The translations under genes were made by a program, and so were the position numbers. The notes below the pieces were generated by a model. It made no database searches. It saw only the letters and a program-made list of their open reading frames with translations, and had not been told where the DNA came from. DNA of 64,000 nt, taken from Devosia sp. Lineage in GTDB: Bacteria; Pseudomonadota; Alphaproteobacteria; Rhizobiales; Devosiaceae. Where the stretch lies: NCBI RefSeq assembly GCF_024707125.1, contig NZ_JANQAH010000004.1, positions 1 through 64,000 on the forward strand, in the 5' to 3' direction. Positions 26,454 through 36,980 of the stretch are shown here, one piece after another; position 1 is the first letter of the stretch, and each line of letters opens with the position of its first letter.

Positions 26454-27884
26454 TCAACCCGCCTTCTGCATCTCCGCCCAGCTTTGACGCTTGCGATAGA
26501 TGGTGGATGGGCTGATTTCGAGCGCCGCGGCGGCCATGGAAATATTGCCGGCGAAGGCGGCGATGGCGTCTTCGATGATTTTTTGTTCCTGCTGCCACAT
26601 GGGCAGGATAGCGCGGCGGGTCTCGGCGCGCGGGGCAGGGGCTTCGACCGGCGCAAAGGCCTGGGATTCGATGTCGGCGGCATTGAGCATGCCGATATCG
26701 ATATCCCCACCATCGAACATGACGACGATGCGGCGCACGAGGTTCTGCAATTGCCGGACATTGCCGGGCCAATCGGCGGCGGTCAGCTGCTGGGAGGCTT
26801 CATTGGAGAAGCCGCCAAAAACCTTGTGCTCTTCGCGCGCATAGCGCTCGAGGAAGTGGCGGGCCAGGACCATGATATCAGTCGGGCGCTGGCGCAGCGG
26901 CGGCAGGTGGATCGGCAGGACGTGCAGGCGGTAGAACAGGTCCTCGCGAAATTTCCGCTCGGTGATCATCTGCAGGGGATTGCGATTGGTGGCGCAGATG
27001 ACGCGCACGTCCACCTTGCGCATGTTTGCTTCGCCGACGCGGGAAATGGTGCCGGTCTGGAGGAAGCGGAGGAGTTTTGACTGCAGGGAAAGATCCATTT
27101 CCCCGATTTCGTCGAGGAAGAGCGTGCCACCATCGGCGAGTTCCGCTGCGCCCTTGCGGTCTTCATGCGCGCCGGTAAAAGCGCCGCGGGCGACGCCAAA
27201 AAGCTCGCTTTCCATCAGGTCGCGCGGAATGGCGGCGCAATTGATGGCGACAAAACGCTTGCCCGAACGCGGGCCTTGGCTGTGGAGGGCTTCGGCGCAG
27301 ACATCCTTGCCGGTGCCGCTTTCGCCGGTGATGAAGACCGGGGCGGACGACGTCGCGACGCGCCCGATCTGTTCATAGATGAACTGCATGGCGTTCGACG
27401 CACCGACAAAGCCGGCAAAATCGGGGACGGCCTGCGGCAGGCTCGTGTCGAGCCCGAGCGAGCGCGGGCGGCCGTGACGCTGGGCCAGTTCGCCGATGCG
27501 GGTGGCAAGGGTTGGGCCGGCAATGGGCTTGGTGACATAGTCATGCGCACCGGCGCGCATGGCGCCGACGGCAGCGGTTACGGAAGCGCCGCCAGCCATG
27601 GCGACAACGAGCGCGCCTTCGGCATGGCGCACGACGCGGCCCATGCCTTCATCGTCGCGCTCGGCAATGTCATTCAGGCTCGGCATATCGGCCAGAATGA
27701 TGTCGAATCGGTTGGCGCGCAGCATGTCGAGGGCCTCGCGGCCGGACTTTGCGAGGGTAACGGAGGGCGTGCAGAGCAGGGCCTGGCTCAACGATTCGCC
27801 AATCTGAGAGGCCGCTTCCGCGTCGCTGTCGATCAGCAGAAGCCGTCCGCTCAGCGCGTTGTCGAGGCCGGAAATCATTGCCAT
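26454..27884 (-). CDS. Sigma-54-dependent response regulator (NtrC family)
   Basis: About 476 residues: receiver domain (about 12-130; phospho-acceptor in DIILADMPS), AAA+ domain with Walker A GESGTGKD, the sigma-54 contact loop GAFTGA, Walker B GGTLFLDEIGEM and arginine-finger FREDLFYRL, and a C-terminal Fis-type helix-turn-helix (ISMAAAALEISPSTIYRKRQ). It activates sigma-54 promoters when phosphorylated. The receiver is somewhat divergent (LLIDSDAE in place of a double Asp pair DD). No partner kinase is adjacent. ATG 27884 was chosen with AGGA ten bases upstream. Confidence 0.92.
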   Translation of the reverse strand: MAMISGLDNALSGRLLLIDSDAEAASQIGESLSQALLCTPSVTLAKSGREALDMLRANRFDIILADMPSLNDIAERDDEGMGRVVRHAEGALVVAMAGGASVTAAVGAMRAGAHDYVTKPIAGPTLATRIGELAQRHGRPRSLGLDTSLPQAVPDFAGFVGASNAMQFIYEQIGRVATSSAPVFITGESGTGKDVCAEALHSQGPRSGKRFVAINCAAIPRDLMESELFGVARGAFTGAHEDRKGAAELADGGTLFLDEIGEMDLSLQSKLLRFLQTGTISRVGEANMRKVDVRVICATNRNPLQMITERKFREDLFYRLHVLPIHLPPLRQRPTDIMVLARHFLERYAREEHKVFGGFSNEASQQLTAADWPGNVRQLQNLVRRIVVMFDGGDIDIGMLNAADIESQAFAPVEAPAPRAETRRAILPMWQQEQKIIEDAIAAFAGNISMAAAALEISPSTIYRKRQSWAEMQKAG

Positions 27885-28077
27885 TACGCCCAAATCCTAG
27901 TGTTTCGCCATGCGTCCGACCGGTGCCGGACAGCCATGACGTCTGCGGGGATTGTTGACGAACAGGGTAAATAATCCGTTCTTTACCTGTAGGATCGCGT
28001 CTCAGCGCTTTTTCCATAGCAGAGGCAATGATATGACTTGCATGTCGAATCTAGCCACAATCTGAACCTGGGACGCT

Positions 28078-29352
28078 ATGCAGGCTCTGGTCTATCTCTT
28101 TATCGCGCTTGCTGGTTTTGCGATTGGCGCAATGACCTATTTCGCCTTGTCGTTCACGCTTGCCGAAGCGATCCTGGTTGCGCTGGTCGTTGCTTGCATT
28201 GCCACCCTGGTTACCGAACGCCGTTTGCGGCTGCGTGCGGAAAAACGCCTCGAACGCGGTATCGAGGATCTCTCCAGACTTCTGGCAACCGACGCGCAGG
28301 CCGGCTCAGTGCTCGGCCGCCGCATCAACGCCCTCTCCGAACTCAATCCCGGCCAGCGCCTCGAAACCATCGAGGCTGATATTTCCGTGCTGGGCACGGT
28401 GATCCGTCAGGTGGCTGAGGCCGTTGCCGAAATCGAGGAAAAGGGTGCCGCGCCGGCAGCCATTCCCGCCAGCGATCGATTTGTAAGCGAGGCGCCGCGG
28501 CCCGTTGCTGCGCCGCCGCGGCAAGACGAGATCGAGCCGATCATCCCCCTCGAAATGGTCCGTCAGGCGCTGGGCAACCAGCGCCTTGTCTATCATATCC
28601 AGCCCGTTGCGCGCCTGCCGCAGCGTCGTCCCGCCGGCTATGACCTCATTCCGCGCCTGATGCTGGAAGATGGCGACCTGGCAGAGCCGGTCGATTTCCT
28701 GCCGCGCCATGGCGGGGAGGATGTGCTGCAGCGGATCGATGGCACTGCGCTCAACGAGGCCGTGGCGATTGCCCGCCGCGCCCGTACCGGCGGTCAGGCG
28801 ATTTCGCTCTACATTCCGCTCTCCAGTGCGACTTTGCGCGACAGCGCCGCAGTCGAGCAGTTGCTGGCCATTCTCGATGCCAACCGCGTCATTGCCACCG
28901 GCCTGATCTTCACCATTGCCGAAGTCGAATTCCAGGAACTGATGCAGACGGCGCGCACGGCGCTGCAGGCGATCCAGCGGCGCGGGGCTGGCTTCTCGCT
29001 CTCCGACACCTCCTCGCTGCGGCTCAATTTTGCCGATTTGTCTGAACTCGGCGTGCGCACGATCCGGGTTGGCGCCGGCCGGCTGATCAATTCATCAGAG
29101 ACCTATACCGACTTCCACCTCTCCGATATTGCCAGCTATGTGGGTCGCTTCGACATCACCCTGCTCGCCACCGGGGTGACCGACGAGCGCCAGATCGTCG
29201 AACTTCTGGACAATGAGATTACGCTGGTGCAGGGCAATCACGTTGCCCCGGCCGGCCCTGTGCGTCCCGACCTGCTGCTCGAGCCGACCCGCACTGTGGC
29301 GCCGCCGGCCCCGCAGCGCCCGGAGGCCGCGCGCCGTCGCGCCGAGCTCTGA
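28078..29352 (+). CDS. Membrane-anchored degenerate EAL-domain protein
   Basis: A 424-residue protein with two N-terminal helices (about 5-22 and 27-45), a coiled-coil/linker to about 155, then an EAL fold to about 385 and a Pro/Arg-rich tail. EAL enzymes cleave cyclic di-GMP, but here the signature E-A-L is DLI (GYDLIPRL) and the metal-binding DDF loop reads SDTSS, so catalysis is unlikely. It may bind c-di-GMP or a protein partner. Divergent from the sigma-54 regulator, 190 bases away. Confidence 0.82.
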   Translation: MQALVYLFIALAGFAIGAMTYFALSFTLAEAILVALVVACIATLVTERRLRLRAEKRLERGIEDLSRLLATDAQAGSVLGRRINALSELNPGQRLETIEADISVLGTVIRQVAEAVAEIEEKGAAPAAIPASDRFVSEAPRPVAAPPRQDEIEPIIPLEMVRQALGNQRLVYHIQPVARLPQRRPAGYDLIPRLMLEDGDLAEPVDFLPRHGGEDVLQRIDGTALNEAVAIARRARTGGQAISLYIPLSSATLRDSAAVEQLLAILDANRVIATGLIFTIAEVEFQELMQTARTALQAIQRRGAGFSLSDTSSLRLNFADLSELGVRTIRVGAGRLINSSETYTDFHLSDIASYVGRFDITLLATGVTDERQIVELLDNEITLVQGNHVAPAGPVRPDLLLEPTRTVAPPAPQRPEAARRRAEL

Positions 29353-29440
29353 AATCAGCAGTTCCATCGGTTTCGGGCTTGATCGCCCGGACCGAACTGC
29401 CACATAGCAGCCTGAGACATTTTTAGACGGGAACTGACCC

Positions 29441-30319
29441 ATGTCCGCAGCCGCGCCCCTGCCCATCATTTCCGGCCTTGCCGAACTCGCGGGGCGCTAT
29501 GATGCGGTGCTGAGCGATGTCTGGGGCGTCATCCACAATGGCGTCTCGGCCTTTCCCGAGGCTGTCGAGGCGCTGGTGAACTATCGCCGTGCCGGCGGCA
29601 AGGTGGTGCTGATTACCAATGCGCCGCGGCCGTCTCCGCCCATCGTTGCCATGCTTGATCGGCTCAACGTGCCGCGCGAGGCCTATGATGCCATCGTCTC
29701 CTCGGGGGACGCGACGCGGACGATGATTTCGAAATATCGCGGGCGGGCCATTCACCACGTCGGTCCGGCAACCGAAGACGACGCGCTTTACGACGGGTTC
29801 GACCTCAAGCGCACCGGGCCTGAAGAGGCCGAAGTGGTGGTGGTGACCGATCTCGACACCGACGACGACACCCCCGAAATGTATCGCGAACGCGCCAAGT
29901 TCTGGCTTTCGCGAAAACTGCCGATGATCTGCGCCAATCCTGACAGGGTGGTCGAGCATGGCGACCAGATCATTTATTGCGGCGGCGCGCTGGGCGATCT
30001 TTATGCCGCCATGGGCGGCATGGTGCTGATGGCAGGAAAGCCCTATCAGCCGATCTATGAAGAGGCGTTCCGCCTCGGCGAACTGGCCGCGGGCAAGACG
30101 CTCGACAAGAGCCGGGTGCTGGCCATTGGCGACAGCGTGCGCACCGATGCGACGGGCGCGGCGCAATTTGGGATTGATCTTCTCTTCATTACCGGTTCGA
30201 TCCATGCGGCCGAGCTTGATGCGTTCGGCAAGCCCGATCCGCAGGCGATTGCCGACCTGATCGCGCCGAGCCGGGCCCATGTCGCCGGTTTCCTGCCGCG
30301 TCTTGCCTGGGCGTCCTGA
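29441..30319 (+). CDS. HAD superfamily hydrolase, class IIA (TIGR01459-like)
   Basis: A 292-residue NagD/UMP-phosphatase-type HAD enzyme. Motif I is DVWGVIHNG (nucleophile Asp), motif II is LITNAPRP, motif III lysine lies in GKPYQPIYEEA and motif IV is LAIGDSVRTDATGAA. Physiological substrate not predictable, though a small phosphate ester is expected. It is followed at once by ribF. Confidence 0.9.
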   Translation: MSAAAPLPIISGLAELAGRYDAVLSDVWGVIHNGVSAFPEAVEALVNYRRAGGKVVLITNAPRPSPPIVAMLDRLNVPREAYDAIVSSGDATRTMISKYRGRAIHHVGPATEDDALYDGFDLKRTGPEEAEVVVVTDLDTDDDTPEMYRERAKFWLSRKLPMICANPDRVVEHGDQIIYCGGALGDLYAAMGGMVLMAGKPYQPIYEEAFRLGELAAGKTLDKSRVLAIGDSVRTDATGAAQFGIDLLFITGSIHAAELDAFGKPDPQAIADLIAPSRAHVAGFLPRLAWAS

Positions 30320-30320
30320 A

Positions 30321-31295
30321 TTGAGCGATTTCGTGCGTCTTTCCGGTTTTTCGGAGCTCCCCGCGGCGCTCAGGGGGGCCTATATCGCCATCGGCAATTT
30401 CGATGGCATGCATCGGGGCCATCAGCGCGTCATTGCGGAACTGCGCGAGCGGGCACATGCCGCGGGCGTACCGGCGCTGGTTCTGACCTTCGAGCCGCAT
30501 CCGCGCGACGTCTTTGCGCCGACGCCCTTCATCTTCCGTCTGACGCTGGGCGATGCCAAGGCGACCATGGCCGAGGCCCTGGGGCTTGATGGGATCATTA
30601 TCCTACCCTTCGACACAGCGTTTTCGCAGATCGAGGCGGAACGGTTTGTCGCCGATTTTCTCGTCGGGGCGCTCGGGGTAAAAGGCGTTATCATCGGCTC
30701 CGATTTCCATTTCGGCCGGCAGCGGCGCGGCACGCCGAGTTTCCTGCGCGAAAAGGGCGCCGAGCTTGGTTTTGCGGTGGAAACGTTGGATCTGGTCGAT
30801 GAGGGCGACGAGGTCATTTCGTCCTCGCGTATTCGCGCGGCGCTATCCGAAGGCGCGGTCACGGCGGCAAATCGGCTCCTGGGCTATCACTGGTTTTTTG
30901 AAGGCTGCGTGGTCAAGGGCGACCAGCGCGGGCGGGACCTGGGCTATCCCACGGCCAATACGATGACGCAGACGGGCTTCCAGCTCGCCCAGGGCGTCTA
31001 TGCCGTGCGGGCCAAGGTCGGCGGGAAGCTGCTCGACGGCGTGGCTGCCTATGGCAAGCCCATGTTCGACAATCAGCGCCCGCCCTTTGAGACGCATCTC
31101 TTCGATTTTGACGCCGATATTTATGGGCAGACCATTTCGGTGGCGCTGATCGGCCATATCCGCGGGCAGGAAGTGTTCAAGGGGCTCGACGATCTCATCG
31201 CCGCCATGGATCGCGACAGCCGCAAGGCGCGCGCCATGATCGCCGAAGCGCGGCCGATTGGGGCGCTGGACGAGAAGCTGGGCTTTTTCGGCTAG
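30321..31295 (+). CDS. ribF: Bifunctional riboflavin kinase / FMN adenylyltransferase
   Basis: A protein of about 324 residues that converts riboflavin to FMN and then to FAD. The FAD-synthetase nucleotidyltransferase motif is AIGNFDGMHRGHQ, with VISSSRIRAAL completing it; the kinase domain holds GRDLGYPTANT and YGKPMFDNQRPPFETHLFD. The start is uncertain: TTG 30321 gives the usual short leader before RLSGF; an ATG at 30279 and a GTG at 30333 are alternatives. It follows the HAD gene by one base. Confidence 0.94.
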   Translation: MSDFVRLSGFSELPAALRGAYIAIGNFDGMHRGHQRVIAELRERAHAAGVPALVLTFEPHPRDVFAPTPFIFRLTLGDAKATMAEALGLDGIIILPFDTAFSQIEAERFVADFLVGALGVKGVIIGSDFHFGRQRRGTPSFLREKGAELGFAVETLDLVDEGDEVISSSRIRAALSEGAVTAANRLLGYHWFFEGCVVKGDQRGRDLGYPTANTMTQTGFQLAQGVYAVRAKVGGKLLDGVAAYGKPMFDNQRPPFETHLFDFDADIYGQTISVALIGHIRGQEVFKGLDDLIAAMDRDSRKARAMIAEARPIGALDEKLGFFG

Positions 31296-31339
31296 CGCAT
31301 TTCGCGCTTCATTCGGCACACTTACCCACTCGATTGCCA

Positions 31340-31385
31340 CCTATCGAGATCTCAGGATGGGCCCCGGCCTTCGCGGGGTGACAGC
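31340..31385. repeat. Short intergenic repeat (GGCCCCGGC-cttc-GCGGGGT type)
   Basis: The stretch atgggccccggccttcgcgggg followed by tgaca is a hairpin-forming motif; a similar arrangement (ccggcgaaggtcggggtgac) appears in inverse order at about 48488-48510. Both lie between gene ends. Confidence 0.4.
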
Positions 31386-31400
31386 CAGTGGGTGCGGGCT

Positions 31401-32477
31401 CTAGTCCTCGGCCAGGAGCAGCCGCATGAGGTCGGTCTGCTTGCGGACGCCGGTTTTGTCGAAAATGCTGGTCAATTGGGCACGGGCGGTTGCGTCGGAA
31501 ACGCCGCGCTGGTCGGCGGCGGCTTTGCGGCTGCCGGTTTCGACCAGGGCCAGAGCCAGTGCCATCTCGGCCGCGGTCAGCCCGTAGCGCTGCTGCAATC
31601 GCGCGAACCGGCGACGCAGGCGGCTCTGCGGGTCGGAAATAATGATGATGACCGCGGGCCGGCGCCCGGCGGGATAGAGCAGACCGCCGGGATAGGGCGC
31701 GCAATGGACGCCCAACGTGCCCTCGGGTGTCGCGATCTGCATGCGACCGCCGGAGGTGTGGTCGGGCGCCTGCAGGCAGACCGCGATGAGGCGCGCCAAT
31801 TGCCGGTTCGTTGCCGGGTCGTCGCAGGAGATACGGCCGTGGCGCTGGCGCAGCCGGCCGTCCTCAAAGAGCTGTCTGGCGCTCTCATTGCAGTCGAGCA
31901 GGGTGCCGCGGGCATCGAGCAGAATGGCGCCTTGTCCGGCGAGTTCGAGCACATCGAGGCTGGAGCGCGCCATGCCGCTGAACTGGCCGATGAGCTTGTT
32001 GATCTCGAGTGCGCGGGTCAGAGTCGGGAGAATGGCCTCGAAGCGGGCGATCTGGTCGGATTCGATGGCGCGCGACGCATTGACCATGAGAGCGCCATGC
32101 CAGCCGGTGCTGGTGGCAAGCCGCACTCCGAAGGCGCGGTTGTAGCGCTGGGGCACGCACCATTCGTTGTAGAAGGTATCGCGCTGAAAATCGGCAAACT
32201 GGGACAGGGACTCGTCGACGACGATTGCGCCGGGGGCATGCCCCATCATGTCGCGCATCAGCGCATTGCGATCGTGGAACGTGGTGAAATAGCGCTCGAT
32301 TTCGGCGGGGTTGGTTCTCGGTGACAGCATCTGTGGGAGCGAACCGGGGGCGCCGCCGCCAAGGGTTGCCTCGACGCTGCCCAGGTAATCGGCGAGGCGC
32401 ATCAACATGTCCGGCCAGGACGCGTCGTCCTCTGCCGCCTGCCGGATCGTACCGAGGATATCCTCGAAGCGTCCCAT
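31401..32477 (-). CDS. LuxR-family transcriptional regulator
   Basis: A 358-residue protein with a C-terminal LuxR-type helix-turn-helix (YGLTAAEMALALALVETG, then the recognition segment GVSDATARAQLTSIFDKTG). The N-terminal 290 residues include a PAS-like segment (GQGAILLDARGTLLDCNESAR). The ATG at 32477 matches the usual opening MxRFxxxLxxI of related regulators; an ATG at 32516 is possible but would put the start codon inside a palindrome. It is divergent from the glycosyltransferase and may control it. Confidence 0.85.
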   Translation of the reverse strand: MGRFEDILGTIRQAAEDDASWPDMLMRLADYLGSVEATLGGGAPGSLPQMLSPRTNPAEIERYFTTFHDRNALMRDMMGHAPGAIVVDESLSQFADFQRDTFYNEWCVPQRYNRAFGVRLATSTGWHGALMVNASRAIESDQIARFEAILPTLTRALEINKLIGQFSGMARSSLDVLELAGQGAILLDARGTLLDCNESARQLFEDGRLRQRHGRISCDDPATNRQLARLIAVCLQAPDHTSGGRMQIATPEGTLGVHCAPYPGGLLYPAGRRPAVIIIISDPQSRLRRRFARLQQRYGLTAAEMALALALVETGSRKAAADQRGVSDATARAQLTSIFDKTGVRKQTDLMRLLLAED

Positions 32478-32515
32478 CGCCTGGCCCACATCGCGCACCG
32501 GGCGCGTGTCCCCCA

Positions 32516-32531
32516 TCGAACATGTGTTCGA
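32516..32531. promoter_or_regulatory. Palindrome between the LuxR-type gene and the glycosyltransferase
   Basis: TCGAACA-TG-TGTTCGA, a perfect inverted repeat of seven-base arms, 39 bases upstream of the preferred regulator start. Its place between divergent genes suggests an operator, possibly for autoregulation. Confidence 0.45.
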
Positions 32532-32711
32532 TGCTGGCCCCAGCATGAGCCAGTAAAAAATCCCGGTCAATCCAGAGGGTTGGTGCCATCTCGATCACTT
32601 TTTCTTTGGCACTGTCCCGATCAGGGGAATTTCGTATGCCCGTTCGCTTCGTTGCCCTGTCCCATCGCCGACGACGGGCCCTGACGATCGGCCTGCTCCG
32701 CGGCGCCTGCC

Positions 32712-33898
32712 ATGCCGGTTGAGACCAATCGGCCGCGTATTCTTCTGGCCTGGGAAGGTGGGGCCGGGCGGGGGCACGTGATGACCCTCAGGGACATTGC
32801 CGAGGCCCTTGGGGTCGATGCCATCTGTGACGCTGCGCTCTGCCGCATGGAGCATGCAAAGGAGCTGGAGCCCCATTGCGACACCGTATTTCAGGGCGCC
32901 CGGCTTTCGACCAATCGCGCGCGGCGCGAGGCGGCGGGCAATCCGCATGTTGCGACCTGGGGGATTTTCTCGGCGATCTCAATTTCTGGAATCCGCAATT
33001 CCTGATCGCCCAGATCAAGTGGTGGCTGGAGACGATCAAGGCGCGAAAGAGCCGGCTGCTCATCGCCGACTTTGCGCCCTGCGCGCAATTGGCGGCGCAG
33101 ATCGCCGGAATTCCATCTGTTGCGGTGGGCACGGGCTATTCGGTGCCGCCTGCCGGGCTCGACAGCTTTCCCATTCTCCTGCCCGAATATTCCGAGCGGG
33201 TTTTTGCCGAGGATGAACTGTTGCGGGCGGTCAACATGGCAATGGCTTATTTTGGTGGCCGACCGCTGGCAAGACTGTCCGACATCTATGCCCAAAGCAC
33301 GGCAATGCCGCGCACCATTGCCGGCCTCGACCCCTATCGGGACTGGCGACAGGCGCCGCTGCTGCCCCCGCTCAATGAAAGGCTGCCCCGTCCCGATGGC
33401 AGCGGCGACGAGATCTTCTTTTACTTCTCGACCAGCGAGACCGAAAATCACGCGCTCGTCGACGCGCTCATCGGCCTCGACCTGCCCATGCGCGCTTTCA
33501 TACCCGGGGCCACGGCCAATATCAGGGAGCTTTTCGTCGAAGCCGGCGTGACCGTGGAGACGCGGCCGGTTCCCTTTGCAGAGATCAACCGGCGGTCGCG
33601 CCTGCTGCTCCATTCCGGCCAGCACGGCACGCTCTGCATGGGGCTGAGCATGGGGATCGGGCAGGTCGCCTTTCCCCAGCATCTCGAACATCTCTTCCAT
33701 GCGCGGCGCGCGGCCGAACTGGCGCCCGTGCGGATCGTCAATTCCGGAACGAGGGACGCCGATGAAATCAGCGCCACGATCATGGAAGCCTATGAAATCG
33801 GCGGGGGCGATGCGGCGGCGGCAGAAAAACTGCGTCCGGACCTTTTCGGCGATGCCGGCGCCATTGCGCGCGGACGGATCCTGCCGCTCATTCAATAG
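32712..33898 (+). pseudogene. Glycosyltransferase (GT1/GT28-like), split by a frameshift
   Basis: The N-terminal part (PRILLAWEGGAGRGHVMTLRDIAEAL) is a nucleotide-sugar glycosyltransferase opening, and the later part carries a donor-site segment HSGQHGTLCMGLSMGIGQVAFPQHLEH typical of GT1/MGT enzymes (the repeated His-Gly-x-Thr region). The frames join if one G is added to the run of five G at 32959-32963, giving ATWGDFLGDLNFWNP. As written the first frame ends at about 33005. This is probably a sequencing artefact; the true protein would be about 395 residues. The acceptor is unknown. Confidence 0.75.
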
Positions 33899-34024
33899 GC
33901 TGCAATGCGCGGTTCGGCGTTGCCGATGGCCCTCGCCGTGGATGGCGTGGCAAAATCAACCTTTGCCCCCTTTGTCCTCACTTGCTAAAAGGCGGCCCAA
34001 TCTTCCAAAACCGATTGCCGTTCC

Positions 34025-36976
34025 ATGACCGATACCGCTGCAAGCGCGACCGAAAAAGACTATTCGGCCACGCTCTTCCTGCCCGAAACCGAGTTTCCGA
34101 TGCGCGCGGGCCTGCCCGACCGCGAGCCGATCTGGCTCAAGCGCTGGCAGGACATGGATATTTACGAGCGTCAGCGCGAGCAGGCCAAGGATCGGCCGCT
34201 GTTTACGCTGCATGACGGCCCGCCCTATGCCAATGGCAATATCCATATCGGCCATGCGCTGAACAAGACGCTGAAGGACCTGGTGAGCCGGTCCATGCAG
34301 ATGCTTGGCCACAACGCTGCCTATATCCCCGGCTGGGATTGTCACGGCCTGCCCATCGAATGGAAGATCGAAGAGCAGTACCGCGCCAAGGGCAAGGACA
34401 AGAATGAGGTTCCGGTGGTCGAATTCCGCCAGGAATGCCGCGCCTTTGCCGAAAGCTGGGTCGATATCCAGCGCGAGGAATTCAAGCGCCTGGGCATCCT
34501 CGGCGAATGGGACAATCCCTATCTCACCATGAGCTTTGACGCCGAAGCGCAGATCGCGCGCGAGCTGATGAAGGTGTCCATGTCTGGGCAGCTTTATCGC
34601 GGCTCCAAGCCCGTGATGTGGTCGGTGGTCGAGCGCACGGCGCTGGCCGAAGCTGAAATCGAATATGCCGATTATGAGAGCGACACGATCTGGGTGAAAT
34701 TCCCGGTCAGCCGGTTTGGTGGGGTCGAGCCGGCTGAGGGAAGCAAGCTTGTTCGGCCGAGCGTGGTGATCTGGACGACCACCCCCTGGACCATCCCGGC
34801 TAACCGGGCCATCTCGTTTTCCAGCAAGATCGCTTACAGCCTTTACCGCGTGACCGCGGCCCCCGATGGGAATTGGGCGGCGGTTGGAGACCAGTACATC
34901 GTCGCGGACAACTTGGCTGAAGACGTGATGAAGAAGGCCAAGGTCGAAGCGTACGAAAAGGTCTTCCCCGTCAGTTCGGAAATGCTCGCCGGTGCGCTGG
35001 CCGAGCATCCGCTGCGCGGCCTTGCCGATGGCTACAACTTTGACGTGCCGCTGCTCGACGGTGAACATGTCACCGACGATGCCGGTACCGGCTTCGTGCA
35101 CACAGCCCCGGGCCATGGTCTCGATGACTTTGGAATCTGGATGGATTCAACGCGCCTGCTGCAGGATCGCGGCATCGATCCGTCCATCCCCTATGTTGTG
35201 GGCGACGACGGCTTCTACACGTCCGAAGCGCCCGGTTTTGATGGCGCGCGCGTCATCGACGACAATGGCAAGAAGGGCGATGCGAACAATCGCGTTATCG
35301 CCGCTCTCGCCGAGCACGGCAATATCATCGCCCGTGGCCGCGTGAAGCATCAGTATCCGCATTCCTGGCGCTCCAAGAAGCCGGTGATCTATCGCAACAC
35401 GCCGCAATGGTTTGTCTATATGGACAAGGCCATCGAGGGTGTGGAGGGCGATACGCTGCGTCACCGCGCGCTCAACGCGATCGATGCGACAAAGTTCTAC
35501 CCCGCTGCCGGCCAGAACCGGTTGCGCGCCATGATTGCGGACCGTCCCGATTGGGTGCTGAGCCGTCAGCGCGCCTGGGGCGTGCCGATCACGGTTTTCG
35601 TGCACAAGGAAAGCGGCGAAATCCTTCGCGATGAGCTGGTCAATCACCGCATTGCCCAGAGCTTTGAGGAAGAGGGTGCCGACGCCTGGTACAAGGCCGG
35701 TGCTGCGGAGCGCTATCTCGGGGAGGGCCACAAGGCCGCTGACTACGAGATGGTGACAGACGTTCTCGACGTCTGGTTCGATTCCGGTTCGACCCACGCC
35801 TTTGTGCTGCGCAACAAGCAGAAGTGGCCGCACCTGAAATTCCCGGCCTCGATGTATCTCGAAGGCTCGGATCAGCATCGCGGCTGGTTCCATTCGTCGC
35901 TGCTCGAAAGCTGCGCGACCAATGGCTACGCGCCCTATGACAGCGTTCTCACCCATGGCTTTACCATGGATGGCGAAGGCAAGAAGATGAGCAAGTCGCT
36001 CGGCAATACCGTTGCCCCGCAGGACATCATCAAGCAGTACGGCGCCGATATCCTGCGCCTTTGGGTGGCTTCGTCGGACTATTCGGAAGACCTGCGCCTC
36101 GGCAAGGAAATCATCCAGACGACGGTGGATGCGTACCGAAAACTGCGCAATACGCTGCGCTGGCTGCTGGGCAATCTTGCCCACTTCAAGGCTGACGATG
36201 TCGTTGATTTCCGCGACATGCCCGAGCTTGAGCGTCTGATGCTGCACCGTCTGGCGCAGCTCGATGCCGGCGTGCGCTCGGCCTACAAGGAATATGACTA
36301 CCGCAAGGTCGTCTCGCTCTTGTCGAACTTCATGAACATCGAGCTTTCGGCGTTCTACTTCGACATCCGCAAGGACACGCTCTATTGCGATCCGATCTCG
36401 TCGGCAAAACGCCGTTCTGCGCTGACCGTGCTCGACCATCTGTTCAACGCGCTGACCGCCTGGCTGGCGCCGATCCTGGTCTTCACCATGGAAGAGTGCT
36501 GGCTGGAACGGCATCCGGGCGAGAACGAGTCGGTCCATCTGCGGCTCTTCCCGGACATTCCGGCGGAATGGCTTGATGACGATCTCGCCGACAAGTGGCA
36601 GCTCATCCGCGGCGTGCGTCGCGTGGTGACCGGGGCGCTCGAAATCGAGCGTCGCGAAAAGCGCATCGGTTCGTCGCTGGAAGCGGCGCCGAAGGTGTTC
36701 GTCTCGGACGCGCGCTATATCGAGGCGCTCGAAGGGCAGGACCTGGCCGAGATCGCCATCACCTCGGCGATTGCCGTGTCGCAGGGCGAAGGCCCGGCCG
36801 AAGCGTTCAAGCTTGACGATGTGCCGGGTGTTTCCGTGGAGCCGGCTCTGGCCGAAGGCAGGCGCTGCGCCCGTTCGTGGAAGGTGCTGCCCGAAGTCGG
36901 ATCCGATCCCGAATATCCGGACGTGACCTTGCGCGACGCTCAGGCGCTGCGTGAGCGTGCGGCGGCCGGGCTCTAA
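34025..36976 (+). CDS. ileS: Isoleucyl-tRNA synthetase
   Basis: A 983-residue class I synthetase with the HIGH motif (HIGH at 74-77 in [13 protein letters not shown]) and KMSKS at 654-658. The editing domain lies between. The C-terminal zinc finger of E. coli IleRS is degenerate: only CARSW remains and no second CxxC follows, as in other alphaproteobacteria. It precedes lspA by four bases. Confidence 0.98.
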   Translation: MTDTAASATEKDYSATLFLPETEFPMRAGLPDREPIWLKRWQDMDIYERQREQAKDRPLFTLHDGPPYANGNIHIGHALNKTLKDLVSRSMQMLGHNAAYIPGWDCHGLPIEWKIEEQYRAKGKDKNEVPVVEFRQECRAFAESWVDIQREEFKRLGILGEWDNPYLTMSFDAEAQIARELMKVSMSGQLYRGSKPVMWSVVERTALAEAEIEYADYESDTIWVKFPVSRFGGVEPAEGSKLVRPSVVIWTTTPWTIPANRAISFSSKIAYSLYRVTAAPDGNWAAVGDQYIVADNLAEDVMKKAKVEAYEKVFPVSSEMLAGALAEHPLRGLADGYNFDVPLLDGEHVTDDAGTGFVHTAPGHGLDDFGIWMDSTRLLQDRGIDPSIPYVVGDDGFYTSEAPGFDGARVIDDNGKKGDANNRVIAALAEHGNIIARGRVKHQYPHSWRSKKPVIYRNTPQWFVYMDKAIEGVEGDTLRHRALNAIDATKFYPAAGQNRLRAMIADRPDWVLSRQRAWGVPITVFVHKESGEILRDELVNHRIAQSFEEEGADAWYKAGAAERYLGEGHKAADYEMVTDVLDVWFDSGSTHAFVLRNKQKWPHLKFPASMYLEGSDQHRGWFHSSLLESCATNGYAPYDSVLTHGFTMDGEGKKMSKSLGNTVAPQDIIKQYGADILRLWVASSDYSEDLRLGKEIIQTTVDAYRKLRNTLRWLLGNLAHFKADDVVDFRDMPELERLMLHRLAQLDAGVRSAYKEYDYRKVVSLLSNFMNIELSAFYFDIRKDTLYCDPISSAKRRSALTVLDHLFNALTAWLAPILVFTMEECWLERHPGENESVHLRLFPDIPAEWLDDDLADKWQLIRGVRRVVTGALEIERREKRIGSSLEAAPKVFVSDARYIEALEGQDLAEIAITSAIAVSQGEGPAEAFKLDDVPGVSVEPALAEGRRCARSWKVLPEVGSDPEYPDVTLRDAQALRERAAAGL

Positions 36977-36980
36977 CCCG

